A stretch of 64,000 nt of DNA, taken from positions 374,501-438,500 of the forward strand of contig NZ_JAYKZY010000002.1 of NCBI RefSeq assembly GCF_035818615.1, given 5' to 3'. Under the pieces are notes generated by a model. It worked only from the letters and a program-made list of their open reading frames with translations, made no database searches and was not told the DNA's origin. The DNA comes from Sphingobium sp. CR2-8. Its GTDB lineage: Bacteria > Pseudomonadota > Alphaproteobacteria > Sphingomonadales > Sphingomonadaceae. Position 1 is the stretch's first letter. Every line of letters starts with the position of its first letter. Below are positions 54,487-62,102 of this stretch, piece after piece. The position numbers were made by a program, and so were the translations under genes.

Positions 54487-56658
54487 CTATGGCCTGGCCT
54501 TGATCTTCAGGCCGGTGAAATGGGCCGCAAAGCTGTAGCTGTCGGCATATTCCTCGATCAGCTTGTCCACCGGCTTCCCCGATCCATGGCCCGCCCGGCT
54601 TTCGACGCGCAGCAGGCGGGGGCGCGCGCCCAGGTCCGCGGCCTGGAGCGCGGCGGCATATTTGAAACTGTGCGCGGGGACGACGCGGTCGTCGGTGTCG
54701 GCCGTGGTCACCAATATGGCGGGATAGTCCTTGCCCCCCAATATATTATGATAGGGCGAATAGGCGTAGAGCAGGGGGAAGTCCCTGGCGCTTTCGGGCG
54801 ATCCATAATCGTCCACCCAATAGCGCCCGGCGGTGAACCGGTCGAAGCGCAGCATGTCCATGACGCCGACGGCGGGCAGCGCGGCGGCGAACAGGTCGGG
54901 CCGCTGGTTCACGACCGCGCCGACCAGCAGGCCGCCATTGGAGCGGCCCTCGATCGCGAGGCCGTCGGAGGGCGTGAAGCCGTTGGCCTTCAGATATTCG
55001 GCGGCGGCGATGAAATCGTCGAACACATTCTGCTTGTTCGCGCCGCGCCCGGCTTCGTGCCACGCCTTCCCATATTCGCCGCCGCCGCGCAGATTGGCGA
55101 TGGCATAGACGCCGCCCTGTTCCAGCCAGGCCATGCGCGTCGCCGAATAGCCGGGCGTGAGGCTGATGTTGAAGCCGCCATAGCCGTAGAGGATGGTCGG
55201 TGCGGCAATCGCGCGATCCGCCAGCGCCTTCTTTCGCAGGATCGTCATGGGGATCATCGTGCCGTCTTTCGACGGATAGAGGCGCTGTTCGATCCCGTAA
55301 TCATCGGGGTTGAAGGGCAGGTCGGGCTGAGCGAACAGCTGGCTTTGCAGGGTGCCGGTATCGAAGCGGTAGATGCTGGCCGGGGTGACGAAGCCCGAAA
55401 AGCTGAAAAAGGTTTCCGGGTCGCCGTCCCGCCCGCCAAAGCCCGCCGCCGTGCCCATGCCGGGCAGGGGCACGTCGCCGACCTTGCGCCCGTCCATCTC
55501 GACCAGTTCGGCCACGGACTGCGCGTCGCTCATATAGGCCAGGATCATGCGGTTGCCGACCAGCGCGCCCCCGGCCAGCGTCTCGGGCCGTTCGGGGACG
55601 AGCGGCTTTGGCCGCCGGCGTGGTTTCGACGCGTCGAGCGTCACGACCCGCATATGGGCCGCATGATCGTCCGTCAGGAAGAAGAGGGTGTCGCCCCGGC
55701 TGCCGATCAGCCGCCAGTCATGGGCCGGCCCCTTCACCAGCAGGCGAGGCTTGACGGGGCCGCCGGTCAGGGCCGCGACATGCAGTTCGCGGCGGGGGTC
55801 GATGCCCTGATAGGAACTGATGAGCAGCCAGCGGCCGTCGCTCGTTACCTGCGCCTGATGGCTGAGCGTCGGCCGGTCGGGCGTGTCGTAGATGAGCTGA
55901 TCCTGCGTCTGCGCCGTGCCTACGCGGTGGTAGAAAAGCTGTTGGCCTTCATTGGCGGACTGATAGGCTTCGCCGTCCTGCGGCGCGGCGAAGCGGGAGT
56001 AGAAGAAGCCTTCGCTGCGGCCGTCCCAGGCGATCTGGGAGAATTTCACCCAGTCGATACGGTCGTCCAGGCTCCTGCCGCTGTCGACGTCCAGCAGGCG
56101 GAGCGTGCGCCAGTCGCTGCCGGCGTCCTGCACCGCATAGGCGAGCATGCGGCCATCGGGCGAGGGCGTCCATTCGGCAAGCGCGCTCGCGCCGTCCTTC
56201 GCCCAGTCATTGGGGTCGAGCAGCAGCCGCTGCGGCCCGTTCAGCCCATCGCGGACATAGAGCGGGGTCTGATTTTCCAGCCCCTTGTTATAGCCGTAGA
56301 AATAGCGGCCACCGGCCTTGCGCGGCACGGTGTAGCGACCGTGGGACAGCAGCGCGGTGATCCGCCCCTTGAGCGGCTCGCGGCCGGGGAGGTCGTCGAT
56401 ATAGCGGCGGGTGAGGGCATTTTCCTGCGCCACCCAGTCGCGCACCGCAGGATCGGCGCGCAGGTCGTTTTCCAGCCAGCGATAGGGATCGGTGACTTTG
56501 ACGCCGAAATGATCCTCCACCAGATCCAGGCGTTTCGCGAGCGGATAGTGCAGCGCGCCGCCGAGCCTGGCGCTGCCCGCATCGATCGCGGCGGCGTCCG
56601 GCCCGGCATGGGCGGGGGTGGCCGCCAGCAGCAGCAGGGTCAGGGCAGCGGCGCGCAT
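54487..56658 (-). CDS. Prolyl oligopeptidase family serine peptidase (S9)
   Basis: The 723-residue exported protein has a signal peptide (MRAAALTLLLLAATPAHA) and an S9A start (YPLAKRLDLVEDHFGVKVTDPYRWLEND). A seven-bladed propeller follows to about residue 430, then an alpha/beta-hydrolase domain with YGYGGFNISLTPGYSATRMAWLEQGGVYAIANLRGGGEYG. The nucleophile is in EGRSNGGLL, the Asp in TADTDDRVVP and the His in RAGHGSGKP. It cleaves short proline-containing peptides, probably in the periplasm. ATG 56658 has GGAAG upstream. Confidence 0.93.
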   Translation of the reverse strand: MRAAALTLLLLAATPAHAGPDAAAIDAGSARLGGALHYPLAKRLDLVEDHFGVKVTDPYRWLENDLRADPAVRDWVAQENALTRRYIDDLPGREPLKGRITALLSHGRYTVPRKAGGRYFYGYNKGLENQTPLYVRDGLNGPQRLLLDPNDWAKDGASALAEWTPSPDGRMLAYAVQDAGSDWRTLRLLDVDSGRSLDDRIDWVKFSQIAWDGRSEGFFYSRFAAPQDGEAYQSANEGQQLFYHRVGTAQTQDQLIYDTPDRPTLSHQAQVTSDGRWLLISSYQGIDPRRELHVAALTGGPVKPRLLVKGPAHDWRLIGSRGDTLFFLTDDHAAHMRVVTLDASKPRRRPKPLVPERPETLAGGALVGNRMILAYMSDAQSVAELVEMDGRKVGDVPLPGMGTAAGFGGRDGDPETFFSFSGFVTPASIYRFDTGTLQSQLFAQPDLPFNPDDYGIEQRLYPSKDGTMIPMTILRKKALADRAIAAPTILYGYGGFNISLTPGYSATRMAWLEQGGVYAIANLRGGGEYGKAWHEAGRGANKQNVFDDFIAAAEYLKANGFTPSDGLAIEGRSNGGLLVGAVVNQRPDLFAAALPAVGVMDMLRFDRFTAGRYWVDDYGSPESARDFPLLYAYSPYHNILGGKDYPAILVTTADTDDRVVPAHSFKYAAALQAADLGARPRLLRVESRAGHGSGKPVDKLIEEYADSYSFAAHFTGLKIKARP

Positions 56659-56688
56659 CCTCTCTTCCAACGTCTTTTATCCAAACGA

Positions 56689-56725
56689 CAACAGGCCGTG
56701 GCTCCTAAAGAGCCACGGCCTGTTG
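56689..56725 (-). terminator. Terminator after rplQ
   Basis: A perfect 16-bp stem CAACAGGCCGTGGCTC (56689-56704) with its inverted copy (56710-56725) and a 5-base loop lies 50 bases past the rplQ stop on the minus strand. The tract after it is TCGTTTGG, so the U-run is weak. It separates the alpha operon from the peptidase gene. Confidence 0.75.
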
Positions 56726-56775
56726 GTAAAGCACCAGTTCGGCTTGATCGGTCCTGTCGATCAGGACCGGTCCGA

Positions 56776-57198
56776 TCAGGCGTCTTCCTGCTCGTCTTCC
56801 GCGCTGTAGACCGGGCCGCTATCCTGGCCCTTGGCGCTGACGTCGCGGTCGACCAGTTCGATGATCGCCATCGGCGCCGCGTCCGAAGCGCGGAAGCCGG
56901 CCTTGATCACGCGGGTGTAGCCGCCGTTGCGATCCTTGTAGCGCTCGGCCAGGACTTCGAACAGCTTGGCCAGCTGCGCATCGTCCTTGAGGCGCGAATC
57001 GGCCAGACGACGGTTGGACAGGCCACCCTTCTTGGCGAGGGTGATCAGCTTTTCGACGTAGGGACGAAGGGCCTTGGCCTTTACCGCGCCGGTCATGATC
57101 TGCTCATGCTTGATGAGCGAAGCCGCCAGGTTGCGCAGCAGCGCAGTACGATGGCCGGTGGCGCGTTGCAGCTTACGCTGACCCATTCTGTGACGCAT
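56776..57198 (-). CDS. rplQ: 50S ribosomal protein L17
   Basis: The 140-residue protein begins [56 protein letters not shown], the L17 signature, and has a short acidic C-terminal extension (SAEDEQEDA) usual in alphaproteobacteria. It is the last gene of the rpsM-rpsK-rpoA-rplQ unit. The 179-base gap to rpoA holds an interrupted palindrome. Confidence 0.97.
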   Translation of the reverse strand: MRHRMGQRKLQRATGHRTALLRNLAASLIKHEQIMTGAVKAKALRPYVEKLITLAKKGGLSNRRLADSRLKDDAQLAKLFEVLAERYKDRNGGYTRVIKAGFRASDAAPMAIIELVDRDVSAKGQDSGPVYSAEDEQEDA

Positions 57199-57290
57199 AT
57201 GTCTTTCCTTCGTTCGTTAAGGGACCGTGCAAGGTATCCCAGACCAGGCAGCGATAAGGGGCGCCGCCCATAACCCCGTTTGACCAACCT

Positions 57291-57367
57291 CCGTTCGGTT
57301 CGAGCTTGTCGAGAACTGTTCTCGACAGACGCTTCTCGACAAGCTCGAAGCTGCTCGAACCGAACGG
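57291..57367. repeat. Dispersed palindrome, copy 3, with a 10-base insertion in one arm
   Basis: The left arm at 57291-57315 begins CCGTTCGGTTCGAGCTTG. The right arm starts TTCTCGACAAGCTCGA (57333-57348), is interrupted by AGCTGCTCGA, and resumes ACCGAACGG (57359-57367). An extra TTCTCGACAG lies in the loop. It sits in the rpoA-rplQ gap. Confidence 0.8.
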
Positions 57368-57377
57368 ATAAATGGTC

Positions 57378-58439
57378 TTAGCCCAGCAGCTCCTGTTCGA
57401 GCTTCTTGGCCATTTCCTCGATATTTTCCGGCGGCCAGCCGGGGATGTCCATGCCCAGACGCAGGCCCATGGACGACAGCACTTCCTTGATTTCGTTCAG
57501 CGACTTGCGGCCGAAATTGGGGGTGCGCAGCATCTCGGCTTCGGTCTTCTGGACCAGATCGCCGATATAGATGATGTTGTCGTTCTTGAGGCAGTTGGCC
57601 GAGCGGACCGACAGTTCCAGTTCGTCCACCTTCTTGAGAAGATAGCGGTTGATCTGGTTGGTGTCACTTTCGCCTTCCGATGCGGCGGCGGCGGTGTGAC
57701 CCGCAGCAGGCGCGGCGGCGGGCAGCGCGTCTTCGAAGTGGACGAACAGCTGGAGCTGGTCCTGCAGGATACGGGCGGCGTAAGCCACCGCGTCTTCCGG
57801 CGTGACCGTGCCATCGGTTTCGATGGTCAGCGACAGCTTGTCATAGTCCAGTTCCTGGCCGACGCGGGTGTTGTCCACCTTGTACGCGACCTGACGGACC
57901 GGCGAGTAGAGCGCGTCGATCGGGATCAGGCCGATCGGGGCGTCTGCTGGACGGTTGGCGACGGCGGGGACATAGCCCTTGCCGATGTCAGCCGTCAGTT
58001 CCATGTTCAGCGTTGCGCCCTGGTCCAGGTGACAGATCACCAGGTCGGGGTTCATCACTTCGATGTCGCCGACGACGCTGATGTCGCCAGCCTTGACGAC
58101 GGCCGGGCCGGTGGCGGAAAGCTGGAGCCGCTTGGGGCCTTCGCCTTCCATGCGGAGCGCGACCTGCTTGATGTTCAGGACGATATCGGTCACGTCTTCA
58201 CGCACGCCGGCGAGCGACGAGAATTCGTGCAGGACGTTCTCGATCTTGATCGAGGTGACCGCCGCGCCCTGAAGCGAGGACAGAAGAACCCGGCGCAGCG
58301 CGTTGCCGAGCGTCAGGCCGAAACCACGCTCCAGCGGCTCGGCGACGAAGGTCGCCTTGCGCTTGCCGTCGCTGGTCGGCTTGATTTCCAGCGCGTTGGG
58401 CTTCTTCAATTCCTGCCAGTTCTTCATGTTGACAGTCAT
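57378..58439 (-). CDS. rpoA: DNA-directed RNA polymerase subunit alpha
   Basis: The 353-residue protein has the N-terminal assembly domain ([56 protein letters not shown]) and a linker rich in Ala. The C-terminal domain carries [45 protein letters not shown], which binds UP elements and regulators. It ends EELEQELLG-like in KKLEQELLG. It lies 119 bases after rpsK, with a G-C-rich hairpin in the gap. Confidence 0.98.
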   Translation of the reverse strand: MTVNMKNWQELKKPNALEIKPTSDGKRKATFVAEPLERGFGLTLGNALRRVLLSSLQGAAVTSIKIENVLHEFSSLAGVREDVTDIVLNIKQVALRMEGEGPKRLQLSATGPAVVKAGDISVVGDIEVMNPDLVICHLDQGATLNMELTADIGKGYVPAVANRPADAPIGLIPIDALYSPVRQVAYKVDNTRVGQELDYDKLSLTIETDGTVTPEDAVAYAARILQDQLQLFVHFEDALPAAAPAAGHTAAAASEGESDTNQINRYLLKKVDELELSVRSANCLKNDNIIYIGDLVQKTEAEMLRTPNFGRKSLNEIKEVLSSMGLRLGMDIPGWPPENIEEMAKKLEQELLG

Positions 58440-58515
58440 GTATTTCCCCTGGGGATAGGCCGGAACGCTTGTAATCCTGAACCCGACAGGACGTTACGGC
58501 GATGCAGACGGGTGA

Positions 58516-58539
58516 ACGGGCGGCGCGTCCGCCGCCCGT
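58516..58539 (-). other. Intercistronic hairpin between rpsK and rpoA
   Basis: ACGGGCGGC (58516-58524) and GCCGCCCGT (58531-58539) pair perfectly across a 6-base loop. No T-run follows, so it is more likely an mRNA stability or processing element than a full terminator. Confidence 0.55.
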
Positions 58540-58558
58540 CATTCACACGGCGTTGCGA

Positions 58559-58948
58559 TCAGACGCGACGACGCTTGGACGGACGCACGCCATTGTGCGG
58601 GATCGGCGTCACGTCGCGGATCGAGGTGATGTGGAAGCCGACGGCCTGCAGAGCGCGCAGAGCCGATTCACGGCCCGAACCCGGACCCTTCACTTCGACT
58701 TCGAGGGTGCGCACGCCATGTTCGGCGGCCTTGCGGCCGGCGTCTTCGGCGCACACCTGGGCGGCGTACGGCGTCGATTTGCGGCTGCCCTTGAAGCCCA
58801 TCATGCCGGCCGAGGACCACGAAATCGCGTTGCCCTGGGCGTCGGTGATGGTCACCATGGTGTTGTTGAAGCTGGCGTTGACGTGCGCGACGCCGGCCGA
58901 GATGTTCTTGCGTTCGCGGCGCTTAATGCGCTGGGGTTCGCGTGCCAT
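58559..58948 (-). CDS. rpsK: 30S ribosomal protein S11
   Basis: The 129-residue protein shows the S11 core [40 protein letters not shown] sequence (here ERKNISAG) and [40 protein letters not shown], and ends [11 protein letters not shown]. It lies 91 bases after rpsM. As in other alphaproteobacteria, rpsD is not between rpsK and rpoA. Confidence 0.98.
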   Translation of the reverse strand: MAREPQRIKRRERKNISAGVAHVNASFNNTMVTITDAQGNAISWSSAGMMGFKGSRKSTPYAAQVCAEDAGRKAAEHGVRTLEVEVKGPGSGRESALRALQAVGFHITSIRDVTPIPHNGVRPSKRRRV

Positions 58949-59019
58949 TTTGCTGTAATCCTACAAAAATCTGATTGCGCTGGAGGCGTCTCGCTTGGGG
59001 AGAGCTGCCTCCGGCGGAG

Positions 59020-59042
59020 TAATTCGTCCCCCGGACGAATTA
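59020..59042 (-). other. Intercistronic hairpin containing the rpsM stop codon
   Basis: TAATTCGTCC and GGACGAATTA form a perfect 10-bp stem with a 3-base loop (59020-59042). On the minus strand the TAA stop of rpsM is the first three bases of the stem. A second dyad GGAGGC/GCCTCC lies at 58982-59012. Confidence 0.65.
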
Positions 59043-59408
59043 CTTCTTCTTGCCAGCGATCGCCTTCGCCTTGCCCTTGCGGGTGCGCGCGTTGGTGTGC
59101 GTGCGCTGACCGCGAACCGGCAGGCCCTTACGATGACGCAGGCCGCGATAGCAGGCCAGGTCCATCAGGCGCTTGATGTTCATCGCGGTTTCGCGACGCA
59201 GATCGCCTTCGACCGTCAGGTCGGCGTCGATCGCTTCGCGGATCTGCAGCACTTCGGCGTCGGACAGGTCCTGAACGCGGCGGCTGTGGTCGATGCCCAG
59301 CTTGTCGGCCAGGTCGAGCGCGGTCTTACGACCGATGCCGTGAATGTAGGTCAGCGCGATGATTACGCGCTTGTTGGTCGGGATGTTTACACCCGCAATA
59401 CGTGCCAT
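59040..59408 (-). CDS. rpsM: 30S ribosomal protein S13
   Basis: The 122-residue protein begins [30 protein letters not shown] and has [37 protein letters not shown] at the end, the S13 signature over full length. AGGAGA precedes ATG 59408. It starts the transcription unit here; secY and adk, which often lie upstream in other bacteria, are absent, and a divergent lipoprotein gene takes their place. Confidence 0.98.
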   Translation of the reverse strand: MARIAGVNIPTNKRVIIALTYIHGIGRKTALDLADKLGIDHSRRVQDLSDAEVLQIREAIDADLTVEGDLRRETAMNIKRLMDLACYRGLRHRKGLPVRGQRTHTNARTRKGKAKAIAGKKK

Positions 59409-59574
59409 GGTAATAGAATCTCCTGCTCCACAGGGCGGCTTTCGCTGCCCTATCTCAAAGCGTCCGAGCCGGATTTCCCTGGCGAGGAAAAGCGGCCAAT
59501 TACATGACCCCTGGACGCAAAAAAGACGGCCAGTGCCAAAAGCACCGCCGCTCGCCACGTACAGGGGAAGGGGG

Positions 59575-59603
59575 CCTTTAGCGATTCGGGGAAAAATAGT
59601 CAA
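59575..59603 (-). promoter_or_regulatory. Candidate sigma-70-type promoter of the alpha operon
   Basis: On the minus strand TTGACT (59603-59598) and TAAAGG (59580-59575) are 17 bases apart. Transcription would start near 59568 and give a leader of about 160 bases before rpsM, room for translational feedback control. Confidence 0.5.
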
Positions 59604-59686
59604 TTGCCGAGCGGCCGGACGCGTCTTGTCGGCGGCTCGCCCCTTTTCGGGTTGAGCAGGGTCGATGCGTCGGCCATGAGTGAGGG

Positions 59687-60274
59687 ATGCGCCTTACCTC
59701 TTCCCTTGCCGCCCTGTCCCCTCTTCTGGTCCTGTTGGGTTCCTGCGTCGGGCCTGGGCAGCAGCGGTCCGTCGCGACCGCTCCCCCGCGCGCGGCCCCA
59801 CCGCGCTCCGCCCCGCCGACGCGGCCCGTTCCTGCGGCCGTTCCGCCCACGCAGCCAGCCCCGGTCGCGACCGAATGGCAATATCGACCTGCGTCGCCGG
59901 GGGAGTGGCGCTATCGTCCGGAGGCGGCCGGCGCGGTCGCGACGTTCGGGCCGAGTGTCGCCGATGTGCGTCTGACGCTGCGCTGCGATCGGGCGAGTCG
60001 GCGCATCAGCTTGGCGCGTCCGGTATCGGCGCAGGCAGGCGCAGGGCAGGGCGCGATCATCGTGCGGACGAATTATGGCGCGACCAGTTGGCCCGCGACG
60101 ACATCCGGCGGCGGCGTGCCGCAATTGGTAGCCTTCCGCGCGGCGTCCGACACGGTGCTGGATCAGATCGCCTATAGCCGGGGCAAGTTCGCGGTCGAGG
60201 TGGCGGGGCAGCAGGCGCTGATCGTTCCGGCCTGGGCCGAAGTGTCGCGCGTGATCGAGGATTGCCGGGGCTGA
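59687..60274 (+). CDS. Hypothetical lipoprotein
   Basis: The 195-residue protein has a lipoprotein signal ([15 protein letters not shown], Cys20), then a Pro/Ala-rich linker (about residues 25-60). A compact domain follows ([41 protein letters not shown]...[40 protein letters not shown]). Two Cys residues in that domain could form a disulfide. I know the pattern from sphingomonad genomes but no function. It is divergent from rpsM. Confidence 0.72.
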   Translation: MRLTSSLAALSPLLVLLGSCVGPGQQRSVATAPPRAAPPRSAPPTRPVPAAVPPTQPAPVATEWQYRPASPGEWRYRPEAAGAVATFGPSVADVRLTLRCDRASRRISLARPVSAQAGAGQGAIIVRTNYGATSWPATTSGGGVPQLVAFRAASDTVLDQIAYSRGKFAVEVAGQQALIVPAWAEVSRVIEDCRG

Positions 60275-60446
60275 TCGTCGCGCCTTCGACGCGGTTCGAG
60301 CCGGGACGCGAAAGTATGATTCCAAAAAAGAAAATTACAAGTCTTGATCGTGCGGCCCGTCTGATTCACATTCCATCTCGTGGCCGATCAAAGGTTGCTT
60401 CGAAGTCGGTCACGCGGGCTTCAACATAGCGAAAGGAGGTGATCCG

Positions 60447-60503
60447 ATGTCTCATGGTTCAGCAATGGGGTCGGTCAAGTCCATTCGGGGAATACGCCGC
60501 TGA
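60447..60503 (+). CDS. Candidate 18-residue leader peptide behind an extreme Shine-Dalgarno
   Basis: AAAGGAGGTGATCC (60432-60445) is the full complement of the conserved 14-base 3' end of 16S rRNA and lies one base before ATG 60447. The short frame reads MSHGSAMGSVKSIRGIRR and stops at 60501-60503. Two bases later a hairpin CGACGCC-GT-GGCGTCG (60505-60520) follows. The order of strong ribosome site, tiny basic peptide and hairpin is like a leader or attenuator. However, no plus-strand gene follows before the convergent holin gene. The next 220 bases hold only weak hairpins. Confidence 0.4.
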   Translation: MSHGSAMGSVKSIRGIRR

Positions 60504-60724
60504 GCGACGCCGTGGCGTCGATCCTCCGTCACAGATACTGAGCGCCGACACACAGGCTCTTATCTCAGATCCTGTCTGTCGACGGGGCGATAGCGCGATA
60601 TATATTCCCTATGGGCGGCGCTTCTGGCCGCTGACCATGTCAATGATGGGCCGTCGGGCTGGTCCCGGCGGCCCCTCTCATTTTGTGCATGGTCCCGGCG
60701 GGGCAGGCCCTGCGGTCCGCTACG

Positions 60725-60994
60725 TCACCGCTCCGATCCTTTCGCCTTTCCCCAGGCACGCGCGGCAGTATAGCCCAGATAGGCCGTCCCAAAGAGCGCG
60801 TAGAGCGGTTCGGGTAGAGCGTTAAAATAGGCGCGCATACCCGTCGTGATCGCGGCCGCGATATCGGGCCTTACCCCCGCGATCAGGCCCATGGGCACCG
60901 ACCAGAGCAGCAATATATAGATGACGTAAAGAAAGGCCGGGCGCGCCCGCGCTGTCCATGGGTCGGTGGCTTCCGTGTCGACATCCTGTGTCAT
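60725..60994 (-). CDS. Holin family protein (3-TM, gene-transfer-release type)
   Basis: The 89-residue protein has a polar start, then membrane segments (RPAFLYVIYILLLWSVPMGLIAG and PEPLYALFGTAYLGYTAARAWG) with an amphipathic middle (ITTGMRAYFNALP). The pattern fits the three-segment holins described for gene-transfer-agent release. I chose the second ATG (60994), 6 bases from GGGAGG; the first ATG (61000) abuts it. It follows the endolysin gene by 12 bases. A holin makes inner-membrane holes that let the lysin reach the wall. Confidence 0.75.
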   Translation of the reverse strand: MTQDVDTEATDPWTARARPAFLYVIYILLLWSVPMGLIAGVRPDIAAAITTGMRAYFNALPEPLYALFGTAYLGYTAARAWGKAKGSER

Positions 60995-61006
60995 CGTCAT
61001 CCTCCC

Positions 61007-61546
61007 TTAACCGATGCGGTTGGCAAGCCAACCATAGAGGAAGGCTTCGTTGGCCGGGCGTTGCTCCGCCAGCGCGACATAGCGTTCGCCCTGCAGCGCT
61101 TCCAAAGCCTTGAGCAGCACCTTGTCCCCTGCTGCGCCCCGCAGCGCGCGAAAGGCGCGCAACGCGCCCAGCGTGCGCGCGCCGACGACCCGGTCGACGG
61201 TCAGGTCGGGATAATCCGTCTGATTGCGGTTGAGGGCGTTGAGCGCGCGCTGGAGAAAACCGGTCGATGTCGCGGCACCCATATTGACGGCGGTGTCGAA
61301 CAGTTCGGCGGCGATCGGCCAGCTCATTTCCGCTATGAAGGCGTAGCCGGGCCGGTCCCAGTAGAGGCGGCGATATATGGCCTCCGCCACGCTGCGCGGC
61401 AGTTTCTTCATGTCCCCGGCATAGCCGTTCGCATGCGCGACGGCGTGGGTGATCCCCATATTGGTGGGGCCGCCGCGATCGGCCGGGTGATGGCTATAGC
61501 CACCCTCGCGCGCAATCACTTCGTCGATCAGGTCTTGAATATCCAT
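61007..61546 (-). CDS. Glycoside hydrolase family 108 / N-acetylmuramidase (endolysin type)
   Basis: The 179-residue protein starts MDIQDLIDEVIAREGGYSHHPADRGGPTNMGITHAVAHANGY, with the catalytic Glu in REGGY (Glu14). It continues through IYRRLYWDRPGYAFIAEMSWPIAAELFDTAVNMGAATSTGFLQRALN into a C-terminal peptidoglycan-binding part (DYPDLTVDRVVGARTLGAL). There is no signal peptide, so export depends on the holin coded next to it. GGAGG lies 6 bases before the ATG. No other phage gene is in the window. Confidence 0.85.
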   Translation of the reverse strand: MDIQDLIDEVIAREGGYSHHPADRGGPTNMGITHAVAHANGYAGDMKKLPRSVAEAIYRRLYWDRPGYAFIAEMSWPIAAELFDTAVNMGAATSTGFLQRALNALNRNQTDYPDLTVDRVVGARTLGALRAFRALRGAAGDKVLLKALEALQGERYVALAEQRPANEAFLYGWLANRIG

Positions 61547-61950
61547 GGGCCGCCTCCGGTTCGTAAAGAGGCGAGTCATTTATCCGATATGGTTCGCTGT
61601 AGGACAGGGTGAAATGGTGGGTAACCCATCCACTGGCTAGGGTCGAGATATCCCGCGCCGCGATCCACACCCGCGAGAAAGGGGCTATGTCACTGTCCAG
61701 CCTGCCCGCGGTCATGGTGACCGTTCATGTAAAGCCGCTGATCCTGCTGTCGATCTCAACATAGGCAGGGCATTATGGAAGGCGGTGAGGGACGGGAACT
61801 GGATGCGGTCGGCTGACGGCACATACTATGCCTCATCGCCGCAATGGCTCACTTTTGCCGGGATGCTGGAAAGGAACGCCTCGATAGCTTCGATCCGTGC
61901 CACCCGCCGCGCGGGTTCCGGCACGACATGGAACGGCTCGTTCGCAATCT

Positions 61951-62068
61951 TGAAAAAATTGAGGAAGGCAGGAGCTGCAAGCTCTGTCCTTCCTCAATTG
62001 CCAGCGTGCAGACTGGATAGTTGGATGACTGTGTCGTTTGATATGCTGCGCCCCGGAACCCAGGACAC
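61951..62068 (-). ncRNA. Candidate small RNA of about 118 bases
   Basis: On the minus strand a TTGACA/TAGATT promoter (62102-62075, 16-base spacing) is followed by about 110 bases without a start codon plus Shine-Dalgarno. The stretch ends in a strong hairpin with six Ts. It could be an independent small RNA regulated with the ROK gene. The alternative is a short dead-end transcript. Confidence 0.45.
61953..61999 (-). terminator. Intrinsic terminator on the minus strand
   Basis: AATTGAGGAAGG (61957-61968) pairs with CCTTCCTCAATT (61988-61999) around an inner GAGCT/AGCTC hairpin. The minus-strand product ends in TTTTTT. No protein gene lies upstream of it on this strand within 600 bases. Confidence 0.8.
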
Positions 62069-62070
62069 GA

Positions 62071-62102
62071 ACTAAATCTATCAATGTGATTTAGTATGTC
62101 AA
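62071..62102. promoter_or_regulatory. Operator dyad overlapping a leftward promoter and the ROK start codon
   Basis: ACTAAATC-9 nt-GATTTAGT (62071-62095) is a perfect 8-bp dyad directly before ATG 62096. It covers the -10 (TAGATT, 62080-62075) and spacer of a leftward promoter whose -35 TTGACA is at 62102-62097. This is where a self-regulating ROK repressor would bind. Confidence 0.6.

Noticed and set aside
60645..60670. Shared GGNCGTCGGGCTGG stretch with the start of the thpR-like gene (7013-7030) as a duplicated gene start
   Set aside because: Only about 11 bases are identical and the following codons differ, so chance in GC-rich DNA is enough.
61785..62075. A 96-codon plus-strand frame before the ROK gene
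   Set aside because: It has no Shine-Dalgarno or family match and crosses the strong terminator hairpin; the same stretch is open on the other strand too.
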